From: JBMNTP01 sp050945795
GTDB lineage: Bacteria; Bacillota; Clostridia; Christensenellales; MGBC116941
NCBI GenBank assembly: GCA_050945795.1
Contig: JBMNTP010000011.1
Coordinates: 1-53,379, forward strand
Reading direction: 5' to 3'
DNA: 53,379 bases
Position numbers and translations under genes: made by a program. Of the stretch, positions 40,649 through 48,415 are shown in pieces (the first letter of the stretch is position 1; each line of letters begins with the position of its first letter). Below the pieces are notes generated by a model. It was given only the letters and a program-made list of their open reading frames with translations. It searched no databases and was not told the origin of the DNA.

Positions 40649-41983
40649 ATGGCAACCAGAGTAATTATGCCTAAACAGGGTCTTCAGATGACCGAGGGCA
40701 CAGTTTTGCAGTGGTTTTTCAAAGAAGGCGATAAGGTAGAGGCGGATAAGCCACTCTTTGAAATTGAAACGGATAAGCTGTCGATAGAAATAGATTCTCC
40801 TGCCAGCGGAACCCTTCTTAAAATCATTAAAGAAGAAGGAGAAGTTGTTCCTATTGCCGAGCTGATAGCAGTAATAGGCGAAGAAGGAGAAGATATCTCT
40901 GAAATTCTAAAAGAGGCGGCACCGGCAGAAGCTGAAGCCGAACCGGAACAGGCTCCTGAGGCGGCAAAAGAAGAGGTTGCAGCGGCAGCCGAATCGGCCC
41001 CCGCAGCAGCGGTAAGAGCTGAAGGCGAACGTATATTTATAAGCCCGAGGGCTAAGGCTCTGGCCGAGGACAAGGGCATTAATTATGACTCGATAGCCGG
41101 CACCGGCCCCGAGGGCATGATTATAGAGCGCGATATAGTAAGCTATGCCGCCTCGCAGCCCAAGACAACGCCTCTTGCCAAGAAGGCGGCTGATAAAGCT
41201 GGTATCGATGTTACGGATGTTGATGGCAGCGGCGCGAGAGGCAAAGTTATGGTTGCCGACATTCAGGCGGCTATCGCGGCGAGAGCGGCGGCGGCAGGCG
41301 GAGCGGCGAGGGGCGAAACAATCGTTCCGTTCACCGGAATGCGCAAAGTTATATCCGAGCGTATGTCTGAAAGCCTCCACACCATGGCGCAGGCTAATCA
41401 CCGTATGTCGGTAGATATGACAGAGGCCATTCGTTTCCGTGAAACGCTTAAGGCAAACGATATAAAAGTTTCCTACAATGATATACTTGTAAAGGTTATA
41501 TCAAAGGCGCTTAAGGAATTCCCCATGATGAACTCCAGCCTTACCGCCGATGGTTTGGTATTGAAGGATTATGTAAACATGGGCATGGCGGTTGCGCTTG
41601 ATAACGGGCTTATTGTTCCCAACATCAAAAACGCAGACCTTATGACGCTTGAAGAAATAAGCGCGGTTTCGGCCGATCTTATATCCAAGGCTAAATCCGG
41701 CAAGCTGACGCCAGACGATTACAAGGGCGGCACCTTCACTATTTCAAACCTCGGAATGTTTGGAGTAGACCACTTTACCGCTATTGTAAATCCGCCGGAG
41801 GTGGGTATACTGGCGATTGGCACGATAGAGAAAAAGCCGGTTGTAGTAGGCGACGAAATAGTAATCAAGCCTATAACTGTACTAAGCCTGTCATACGACC
41901 ACAGGGTTGTGGATGGAGCGCCGGCGGCTCAGTTCCTCCAGAGAATAAAAATTCTGCTTGAAAACCCGTATCTGCTTATATAA
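40649..41983 (+). CDS. acoC: Dihydrolipoamide acyltransferase E2 with two E3-binding domains
   Basis: 444 residues. A lipoyl domain (1-80) carries the lipoylated Lys43 in IETDKLSIE. An Ala/Glu/Pro linker follows, then a peripheral-subunit-binding domain at 131-166 (ISPRAKALAEDKGI...GPEGMIIERDI) and a second similar one at 174-210 (TPLAKKAADKAGI...GARGKVMVADI). The acyltransferase domain (about 224-444) ends with the active-site DHRVVDG. It moves the acyl group from E1 to CoA. Two E3-binding domains in tandem are unusual; most E2 proteins have one. The ribosome binding site is GGGAGGT. Confidence 0.92.
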   Translation: MATRVIMPKQGLQMTEGTVLQWFFKEGDKVEADKPLFEIETDKLSIEIDSPASGTLLKIIKEEGEVVPIAELIAVIGEEGEDISEILKEAAPAEAEAEPEQAPEAAKEEVAAAAESAPAAAVRAEGERIFISPRAKALAEDKGINYDSIAGTGPEGMIIERDIVSYAASQPKTTPLAKKAADKAGIDVTDVDGSGARGKVMVADIQAAIAARAAAAGGAARGETIVPFTGMRKVISERMSESLHTMAQANHRMSVDMTEAIRFRETLKANDIKVSYNDILVKVISKALKEFPMMNSSLTADGLVLKDYVNMGMAVALDNGLIVPNIKNADLMTLEEISAVSADLISKAKSGKLTPDDYKGGTFTISNLGMFGVDHFTAIVNPPEVGILAIGTIEKKPVVVGDEIVIKPITVLSLSYDHRVVDGAPAAQFLQRIKILLENPYLLI

Positions 41984-42037
41984 AAGCAGCTCTGTAGGTT
42001 TGAGGACAAAGCAAAAGCGTCTTATGAGGTGATACAA

Positions 42038-43420
42038 TTGAAAAATGAGTTTAATGCCGCCGTATTAGGCGGAGGCCCGGGCGGGTATGTAGCTGCTATC
42101 AGGTGCAGCCAGCTGGGTCTTAAAACAGTTATAATAGAGGAAAGAGAGCTGGGCGGTACCTGCCTTAACAGGGGCTGCATACCTACGAAAGCCCTGCTTC
42201 ACAGTGCGGAGGTTTATAAAACCGCACTTGAAGCGGCGGAGTTTGGAGTATCGACCGGCGAAGTATCTTTTGATTATTCAAAATTCGCGGCGCGTAAGGA
42301 TAGCGTTGTCAGTCGCTTAAGGCGCGGTATAGCCGGCCTTATGAAAAGCTACGGCATAGAGGTTGTGTCAGGGCGAGGCGCTGTTAAAAACCGCAACGCT
42401 ATACAGGTTGGCGAAAGGGAAATAACCTTTGATAAGCTTATACTTGCCACCGGTTCGCGTCCCATGCGGCCGCCGATACCCGGCATAGACGGCAAAAATG
42501 TTGTTACAAGCGACGAGGTATTGTCATTTGACGAATGCCCCGAAAGCGTTGTTATAATAGGCGGCGGAGTTATAGGCATAGAATTCGCTACGCTTTTTAG
42601 CACGCTCGGCCGCAAGGTAACGGTTATAGAGATGCTTGATCGCATACTGCCTCCGGTTGACGCCGAGATAGCAGCGGCGATGCATGGCTTGCTTGAAAAG
42701 TCGGGCGTAGAGATTTTCACCGGCGCTAAGGTCGTTGAAATAAACGGCGGAGACACCGTCTCCGTAACTTATGAAAAAGACGGCGGCAGCTTTAAGGCGG
42801 AAGGCGCGACCTGCATAGTATGCATAGGGAGAAGGCCGAATACAGAGGATATTGGCCTTGAAGCTGTAGGTGTTCAGATGCAGCGCGGCTTTATAACGGT
42901 TGAGGACAATATGGAAACAACTGTACCCGGCATATACGCTATAGGCGATATTACCGGCAAGCTGCAGTTGGCGCATGTCGCCGATGCGCAGGGCCTTGTA
43001 GCGGCGGCGTCCGCGGCGGGTCAGAAGGCGAAGATGCATTACAATGCGTTGCCTTCGTGCATATATACAGAGCCTGAGATAGCATCGATAGGGCTTAGCG
43101 AAGAGGAAGCGCGAAAGACGCACGAAATCAAAATCGGTACATTTAGCCCTGCCGGAAACGGTAAGTCCATGGTTATGGGACAGAGCGAAGGGCTGGTAAA
43201 AATAATAACCGACGCTGATTCAGGCGAAATACTTGGCGCGCATATAATGGCGGCTAGAGCAACGGATATGATAGCCGAGATAGGCGTCGCGATGAAGCTT
43301 GAGTCAACGATTGAAGAACTGGCGGATACAGTGCATCCGCATCCCACTGTAAGTGAAATGATTATGGAGGCGGCCCATGACGTTGACGGGCTGTGCTGCC
43401 ATAAACCCAAGAAAAAATAG
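42038..43420 (+). CDS. acoL: Dihydrolipoamide dehydrogenase (E3)
   Basis: A 460-residue FAD disulfide oxidoreductase that reoxidises E2 dihydrolipoamide with NAD. FAD-binding LGGGPGGYVAAIR, redox-active GGTCLNRGCIPTKALLH, NAD-binding IGGGVIGIEFA and the C-terminal HPHPTVSE His-Glu pair are present. There is no N-terminal lipoyl domain. The start is TTG 42038, five bases after GAGGTGA; the GTG at 42029 lies inside that site. The preceding gene ends 54 bases upstream. Confidence 0.94.
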   Translation: MKNEFNAAVLGGGPGGYVAAIRCSQLGLKTVIIEERELGGTCLNRGCIPTKALLHSAEVYKTALEAAEFGVSTGEVSFDYSKFAARKDSVVSRLRRGIAGLMKSYGIEVVSGRGAVKNRNAIQVGEREITFDKLILATGSRPMRPPIPGIDGKNVVTSDEVLSFDECPESVVIIGGGVIGIEFATLFSTLGRKVTVIEMLDRILPPVDAEIAAAMHGLLEKSGVEIFTGAKVVEINGGDTVSVTYEKDGGSFKAEGATCIVCIGRRPNTEDIGLEAVGVQMQRGFITVEDNMETTVPGIYAIGDITGKLQLAHVADAQGLVAAASAAGQKAKMHYNALPSCIYTEPEIASIGLSEEEARKTHEIKIGTFSPAGNGKSMVMGQSEGLVKIITDADSGEILGAHIMAARATDMIAEIGVAMKLESTIEELADTVHPHPTVSEMIMEAAHDVDGLCCHKPKKK

Positions 43421-43446
43421 CTAGAAAAGTAGAACAGAGGTTGTCG

Positions 43447-44292
43447 ATGTATAAAATTTTAAGGAAGCAAAGGCTTAATGACAGCGTGGTGCGCTTTGAT
43501 ATAGAAGCGCCGTTTGTGGCGCGCAAGGCTAAGGCCGGGCAGTTCATACTGCTAAGAGTTGATGAGTATGGTGAGCGCATACCGCTTACTATTGCCGACT
43601 ATGACAGGGAAGAAGGGTCGGTAACTATAATATTCCAAGAGGTGGGCAAGACCACAAAACAGCTTGCCGAGATGGAGGAAGGCGATGTTATAAGGGATTT
43701 CGCCGGCCCGCTTGGCACCGCCTCGCATTTTGAAGGAATAAAAAAAGCCGTTGTTATAGGCGGCGGCTTAGGTACAGCTATAGCTTATCCTCAGGCTAAG
43801 GCGCTTCACGCGATGGGAGCATCCGTAGATATTATTGCAGGTTTTCGCAGTAAAGACCTGATAATACTCGAAGATGAGTTTAAGCAATGCAGCGATAACC
43901 TTATCATAACCACAGATGATGGCAGCAACGGTAGGAAAGGCTTTGTTACCGACGTACTTAAAGAAAAACTTGAGGCCGGCGAAAAGTATGATATCGCTAT
44001 AGCCATAGGTCCGCTTGTAATGATGAAATTTGTAAGCCAAGTGACTAAGCCTTACGGCATAAAGACTGTTGTAAGCCTTAACCCGGTTATGATTGACGGC
44101 ACCGGAATGTGCGGCGGCTGCCGCGTAACGGTAGGCGGAGAGACAAAGTTCGCCTGCGTTGACGGGCCGGAGTTTGACGGGCATCTTGTTGATTTTGATG
44201 AGGCGATGCGCAGGCAGTCAATGTATAAGCGTCAGGAATCTGAAAGCCTGGAAAGGCACGAATGCAGGATAGGCGGTGTCACGAATGCGTAA
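43447..44292 (+). CDS. nfnA: NfnA-like ferredoxin-NADP reductase subunit
   Basis: 281 residues of the dihydroorotate-dehydrogenase electron-transfer/NfnA family. An N-terminal FAD-binding barrel (about 1-95; GQFILLRVDEYGERIPLTIADYD) and a central NAD-binding domain (VVIGGGLGTAIAYPQAKAL) are followed by a C-terminal iron-sulfur segment with Cys residues in MCGGCRVTVGG and FACVDGPEFDGH. In the NfnAB complex this subunit bifurcates electrons between NADH and ferredoxin. ATG 43447 lies behind GAGG. The gene overlaps nfnB by eight bases. Confidence 0.88.
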   Translation: MYKILRKQRLNDSVVRFDIEAPFVARKAKAGQFILLRVDEYGERIPLTIADYDREEGSVTIIFQEVGKTTKQLAEMEEGDVIRDFAGPLGTASHFEGIKKAVVIGGGLGTAIAYPQAKALHAMGASVDIIAGFRSKDLIILEDEFKQCSDNLIITTDDGSNGRKGFVTDVLKEKLEAGEKYDIAIAIGPLVMMKFVSQVTKPYGIKTVVSLNPVMIDGTGMCGGCRVTVGGETKFACVDGPEFDGHLVDFDEAMRRQSMYKRQESESLERHECRIGGVTNA

Positions 44293-45682
44293 TATGGCAC
44301 CTAAGAAAACGCCTATGCCGGAACAGGCGGCAGACGTAAGGAATAAGAACTTTAAAGAGGTCGCGCTCGGATATACAGCGGAGGACGCCATATCAGAGGC
44401 CAAAAGATGCCTTGATTGCAAGCATAAACCGTGCGTGGCGGGGTGTCCGGTAAGAGTTAGAATACCTGAATTTATAACGAAAGTCGCCGATGGCGAATTC
44501 GAAGAAGCCTATGATATAATCCGCAGCACAAACGCGCTGCCGGCGGTATGCGGTCGTGTCTGCCCACAGGAGACGCAATGTGAGCAGCTTTGCGTAAGAG
44601 GTAAAAAGGGCGAGCCGGTTGCCATAGGCAGGCTTGAGCGCTTTGTAGCAGACTATTGCATGGGCAAGAGTTCCGGTGGCAAGATAGAGAAGGAAGAGGC
44701 TTGCGGCAAGAAGGTGGCGGTAATAGGCTCCGGCCCGGGAGGGCTGACGGCGGCGGGTGACCTCGCGAAGATGGGTCATGACGTTACTATATTTGAAGCC
44801 TTCCATACGCCGGGCGGCGTGCTTATGTACGGCATACCTGAATTCCGTTTGCCCAAAGCCCTGGTGCAGCAGGAGATAGACACTCTTTGTGAGCTGGGGG
44901 TAAAAATAGAAACCAATATGGTTATAGGAAAGGTGCTTTCACTCGACGATCTTAAAAAGATGGGCTTTGAGGCCATATTTATAGCGTCGGGCGCGGGACT
45001 GCCGAGCTTTATGAATATACCCGGCGAGAACCTCAACGGCGTATACTCCGCTAATGAGTTTCTTACCCGCGTTAACCTTATGAAAGCATACGATTTCCCT
45101 AACTACGATACTCCTGTGCGCGTGGGCAAAAATGTAGCTGTTATAGGCGGCGGCAACGTGGCTATGGATGCGGCGAGAAGCGCTAAGCGTCTTGGGGCGG
45201 AGAATGTCTACATTATTTACCGGCGCAGCGAGGTGGAACTGCCGGCAAGGCTGGAGGAAGTTCACCACGCCAAAGAAGAGGGTATAATACTTAAACTGCT
45301 GAACAATCCCACCCGTATACTCGGAACAGAGGATGGCTGGGTAAAAGGCATAGAATGCATTGAAATGGAGCTAGGCGAGCCGGATGCGTCGAGCCGCAGG
45401 CGTCCTGTGCCTAAAGAAGGCAGCGAGCATGTTATAGATGTTCAAACGGTTATAGTCGCGATAGGGCAGAGTCCGAACCCGCTTATAAAGCAGACTACGC
45501 CGGGGCTTGAAACAGAGTCGTGGGGCGGCATAATAGTCGATGAGGAAACGGGAGCGACGAGCCTTCCCGGCGTTTACGCCGGAGGAGACGCCGTTACCGG
45601 AGCGGCTACCGTAATATTGGCGATGGGCGCAGGCAAAACAGCGGCTGAAGCCATGGATAAGTATTTGTGCGGTAAAGATTAA
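44285..45682 (+). CDS. nfnB: NfnB-like NADPH-binding subunit (GltD family)
   Basis: 465 residues of the glutamate synthase small-subunit type. It has N-terminal Cys groups for two [4Fe-4S] clusters (CLDCKHKPCVAGCPV and CGRVCPQETQCEQLC), then FAD-binding GSGPGGLTAAGDLA and NADPH-binding GGGNVAMDAARSAKRLG. No glutamate synthase large subunit is present, and nfnA precedes it, so NADH-dependent ferredoxin:NADP oxidoreductase is the likely assignment. ATG 44285 has AGGCGG upstream; a GTG nine bases earlier is also in frame. It links the NADH produced in this operon to the NADPH and ferredoxin pools. Confidence 0.9.
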   Translation: MRNMAPKKTPMPEQAADVRNKNFKEVALGYTAEDAISEAKRCLDCKHKPCVAGCPVRVRIPEFITKVADGEFEEAYDIIRSTNALPAVCGRVCPQETQCEQLCVRGKKGEPVAIGRLERFVADYCMGKSSGGKIEKEEACGKKVAVIGSGPGGLTAAGDLAKMGHDVTIFEAFHTPGGVLMYGIPEFRLPKALVQQEIDTLCELGVKIETNMVIGKVLSLDDLKKMGFEAIFIASGAGLPSFMNIPGENLNGVYSANEFLTRVNLMKAYDFPNYDTPVRVGKNVAVIGGGNVAMDAARSAKRLGAENVYIIYRRSEVELPARLEEVHHAKEEGIILKLLNNPTRILGTEDGWVKGIECIEMELGEPDASSRRRPVPKEGSEHVIDVQTVIVAIGQSPNPLIKQTTPGLETESWGGIIVDEETGATSLPGVYAGGDAVTGAATVILAMGAGKTAAEAMDKYLCGKD

Positions 45683-45693
45683 AAGGTGCGATT

Positions 45694-46944
45694 ATGAAGA
45701 TAGAGCTTGCATACGGAAAAACATATATGCCGGTGGAAATACCCGACAAAAACGTTATGGGCGTTTTAGAGCCTAATGACGTTAAAGTCGAGCTTACCGG
45801 CGAGGCAGAGGTAAAGCGGGCTTTGGGCGAGCCTATAGATAGCAAAAGGCTTAAGGATATTGTATCGCCGGGCGAAAAGGTTTGTATTATAACCAGCGAT
45901 ATCACAAGGCCGCTGCCAAGCAAATACGTTGTGCCTCATGTTATAGATGAGCTGGTGGCGGGCGGAGTGTCGGAGGACGATATATTCGTTATATTCGGTC
46001 TAGGAAACCACCGCCCCCAAACCGAGGAAGAAATGATATACCTCGTCGGCGAGGAGACGTATAACAGAGTCAAATGCTATGACTCCGACCCTAACGACCT
46101 TATACAGCTGGGCGTAACCGAAATGGGAACGCCGGTTGATATAACAAGAAGGGTATGCGAGGCGGATAAGCGCGTTTGCATAGGTAATGTCGAATACCAC
46201 TATTTCGCGGGATACAGCGGCGGCGCAAAGGCGATTATGCCGGGCGTAAGCTCGCATGCGGCGATACAGTCGAATCACAGCCGCATGGTGCTTGATACCG
46301 CGAGGGCGGGTCTTATTGACGGCAACCCGGTACGCAAAGACATTGACGATGTAGCCGATTTTATATCGATAGACTTTATAGTCAATGTCGTGCTCGATGA
46401 GAAGAAGAATATTATAAACGCGGCGGCAGGCCATTATATATCGGCGCACCGTAAGGCCTGTGCTTTCCTTGATACGCTTTATAAAATTGAGATACCGGAG
46501 CGGGCGGACATAGTTATTGTTAGCCCGGGCGGCTATCCAAAGGATATAAACGTTTATCAGGCGCAAAAGGCGCTCGACAACGCCAAACATGCTGTAAAAA
46601 AAGGCGGCATAATAATATGGGCAGGCGCTTGTACCGAGGGACTCGGCGAGGAAGTGTTTGAGAACTGGATGCTGAGCGCCGACTGCTCGCAGTCGCTGGT
46701 TGATAGGATACAGCGTGAGTTTGAGCTGGGCGGGCATAAGGCGGCGGCGATAGCCATGGTGTTGTGCGACAGCAGGATATTCTTTGTGTCGGACTTTGAG
46801 GATGAATTTGTTGAAAGCATATTCCTTGAACCAAAGCCGGATATACAAACGGCGCTGGAATCGGCTTTTGATATCCTGGGTAAGGACGCCGGCGTTATAG
46901 TTATGCCGTATGGCGGCTCAACCCTGCCTCACGCAGCGGAATAA
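45694..46944 (+). CDS. LarA-family nickel-dependent 2-hydroxyacid racemase
   Basis: 416 residues. An N-terminal domain has SDITRPLPSKYVVPHVIDEL and the metal/substrate His in GLGNHRPQTEEE. The region NVEYHYFAGYSGGAKAIMPGV holds a further His and the lysine expected to carry the nickel-pincer nucleotide. Characterised family members racemise lactate and other 2-hydroxyacids. The cofactor maturation genes larBCE are not in the window. It starts 11 bases after nfnB behind AAAGGTG and so belongs to the operon, but its substrate there is unclear. Confidence 0.88.
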   Translation: MKIELAYGKTYMPVEIPDKNVMGVLEPNDVKVELTGEAEVKRALGEPIDSKRLKDIVSPGEKVCIITSDITRPLPSKYVVPHVIDELVAGGVSEDDIFVIFGLGNHRPQTEEEMIYLVGEETYNRVKCYDSDPNDLIQLGVTEMGTPVDITRRVCEADKRVCIGNVEYHYFAGYSGGAKAIMPGVSSHAAIQSNHSRMVLDTARAGLIDGNPVRKDIDDVADFISIDFIVNVVLDEKKNIINAAAGHYISAHRKACAFLDTLYKIEIPERADIVIVSPGGYPKDINVYQAQKALDNAKHAVKKGGIIIWAGACTEGLGEEVFENWMLSADCSQSLVDRIQREFELGGHKAAAIAMVLCDSRIFFVSDFEDEFVESIFLEPKPDIQTALESAFDILGKDAGVIVMPYGGSTLPHAAE

Positions 46945-47025
46945 GCACCGTATATTAAACAAATGTTATATACGCATATTAACAGTCTGAGCGGTAATGC
47001 ATAGAGAAGGCTGTTAGAAATCATA

Positions 47026-47052
47026 GAAAGCGCCCTATATAAGGGCGCTTTC
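47026..47052 (+). terminator. Hairpin at the end of the catabolic operon
   Basis: GAAAGCGCCCTTATA and its complement (GAAAGCGCCCT / AGGGCGCTTTC, loop ATATA) form a strong stem about 80 bases after the racemase stop. The T-tail is short. Confidence 0.6.
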
Positions 47053-47091
47053 GCGTTGACTCGATTGATTAAAAATCCAGTTTACATCGTT

Positions 47092-47430
47092 ACGACGGGA
47101 TTCTTAAGGGGCGACTGTCCCTTAAGCGGAGGTATGGAGGCGGCGCCTCCATGCGTATCCCATAAGATAGCCGGAATTCCCAAACGGCATTTTAATGTCA
47201 ACTTTCGCCAACATAGAAACTTTACGACGGGATTCTTAAGGGACGCTTGTCCCTTAAGCGGAGGTTTAGAGGCGGCGCCTCCATGCGTATCCCATAAGAT
47301 AGCCGGAATTCCCAAACGGCATTTTAATGTCAACTTTCACCAACATAAAAACTTTACGACGGGATTCTTAAGGGACGACTGTCCCTTAAGCGGTGGTATG
47401 GAGGCAGCGCCTCCAACGTCCTCCCCAACG
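47092..47430 (+). repeat. 132-base tandem repeat (family A), two full units and a partial one
   Basis: ACGACGGGATTCTTAAGG begins at 47092, 47224 and 47356, exactly 132 bases apart. Each unit contains CTTAAGGG(A/G)CG..GTCCCTTAAG and GGAGGC-GGC-GCCTCC type hairpins. The third unit stops matching after CCTCCA. The open frame through it (47056-47523) is a by-product of the repeat. The same two hairpins occur at 13.7 kb and partly at 31.4 kb. Confidence 0.92.
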
Positions 47431-47548
47431 TTCCCCAAATTTTTTGTCATATTCCGACAGCCGGTTTTTGGCGAAAAAGGCGCATACTATATAATGCGCC
47501 GGCGACGATGCGCCGGAGCCTAAATATTGGGTTTAGGAGGCCAGCTAT

Positions 47549-47737
47549 ATGAGCAAAAAGAAAAAGAGAAACAATAAGTATGCAGCAAGTGACGACCATT
47601 TCCTCGACGCGAATGTTGTAACATCATCGACGGAGTGTACCGGACTTATACCGGCGTTGCCTATGACAGAAGGAGAGTCGGAGTCTTATTCGGAGCTGTA
47701 CGGCATACCGCATCAAGAGATAGACAGGAAGGAATAA
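47549..47737 (+). CDS. Small acidic hypothetical protein
   Basis: 62 residues: a lysine-rich start (MSKKKKRNNKY) then an acidic, unstructured-looking body with the striking segment NVVTSSTECTGLIPALP and a Ser/Glu/Tyr-rich end. The ribosome binding site TTAGGAGG is strong and a terminator follows, so the gene is probably real. I have an impression of similar short clostridial proteins with a TECTGLIP-like core but no function is known to me. Confidence 0.65.
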   Translation: MSKKKKRNNKYAASDDHFLDANVVTSSTECTGLIPALPMTEGESESYSELYGIPHQEIDRKE

Positions 47738-47745
47738 GCGTGTTT

Positions 47746-47776
47746 AAATGCCGTGGTATATTATCCACGGCATTTT
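47746..47776. terminator. Bidirectional rho-independent terminator
   Basis: AAATGCCGTGG and CCACGGCATTTTT pair around TATATTAT, between the small gene and the convergent membrane protein gene. Confidence 0.88.
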
Positions 47777-48256
47777 TCATACATTATTGCTGTTACGCTC
47801 TCTGTCTCGCATAAAATACCATACCGAGAAAAAGAACCACGCCCCGAATACTAGTGTTTGTATTATTACGCCGGATACGGTGCCGACGTCGTATGTAAAA
47901 TATCCGAAGTTCTGTAGAAGCACGCCGAGCATGACGGATAGTCCAACCCAGAAAACGGTGTAGAGTATTACAAAAAGGCGTCGGCTGGGGAGAAAGTAAA
48001 AGAAAAGCATCCAGGTGAATATGAAGGCAAGAGGTACAGGTGCGGGTATGCCAAGAGCGGTGAGCGATCCGGCATGGTATGTGAATACGCCGAATAGGTT
48101 GCCGATTATAATTATCGAAAGAGTGGATATAATGCCGCCGAATACAATGCCGTAAATAAGGTATTTTTTATATTCACGCGAGGGTATAGCTAAAATCGTA
48201 AGCGCGAAAAAGCTTAGAAGATATAAAGGCCAGAATACAAGATAATTGCTTTCCAT
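47777..48256 (-). CDS. Hypothetical five-helix membrane protein
   Basis: 159 residues with five hydrophobic segments (about 5-22, 32-58, 70-88, 97-118 and 125-148) and a charged C-terminal tail (MRDRERNSNNV). I do not recognise the family. ATG 48256 has AAAGGCAG upstream; the longer reading from 48283 has none. It ends at a shared terminator, opposite the 62-residue gene. Confidence 0.75.
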   Translation of the reverse strand: MESNYLVFWPLYLLSFFALTILAIPSREYKKYLIYGIVFGGIISTLSIIIIGNLFGVFTYHAGSLTALGIPAPVPLAFIFTWMLFFYFLPSRRLFVILYTVFWVGLSVMLGVLLQNFGYFTYDVGTVSGVIIQTLVFGAWFFFSVWYFMRDRERNSNNV

Positions 48257-48363
48257 AAAAAACTGCCTTTCATAAATACTCATGCATAGTGTTTACTATT
48301 GTTTATGGTATTATTCGGTAAGGCAAGAGGCATAGTATGACGGACGAGTGGTGTTCGCAATAA

Positions 48364-48398
48364 AAAAGGCCTTCCGATTTACGGAAGGCCTTAAGGCT
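48364..48398 (-). terminator. Terminator of the liv operon
   Basis: AAGGCCTTCCG and CGGAAGGCCTT form a perfect 11-base stem around ATTTA, with A- and T-rich flanks, 20 bases after the livF stop. Confidence 0.85.
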
Positions 48399-48415
48399 TT
48401 TTAATATGGTGTTGC

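Noticed and set aside
38554..43420. Pyruvate dehydrogenase complex
   Set aside because: E1 alpha is short and matches acetoin dehydrogenase segments, and the neighbours handle aldehyde and acyl-CoA. Not fully excluded without an assay.
44285..45682. Glutamate synthase small subunit
   Set aside because: No large subunit is present, and the overlapping upstream gene is an NfnA-type flavoprotein, so NfnB is the better assignment.
47056..47523. Open frame of 155 residues over the 132-base repeat
   Set aside because: The frame stays open only because the period is a multiple of three. It covers hairpins also found in non-coding regions, and it has no ribosome binding site.
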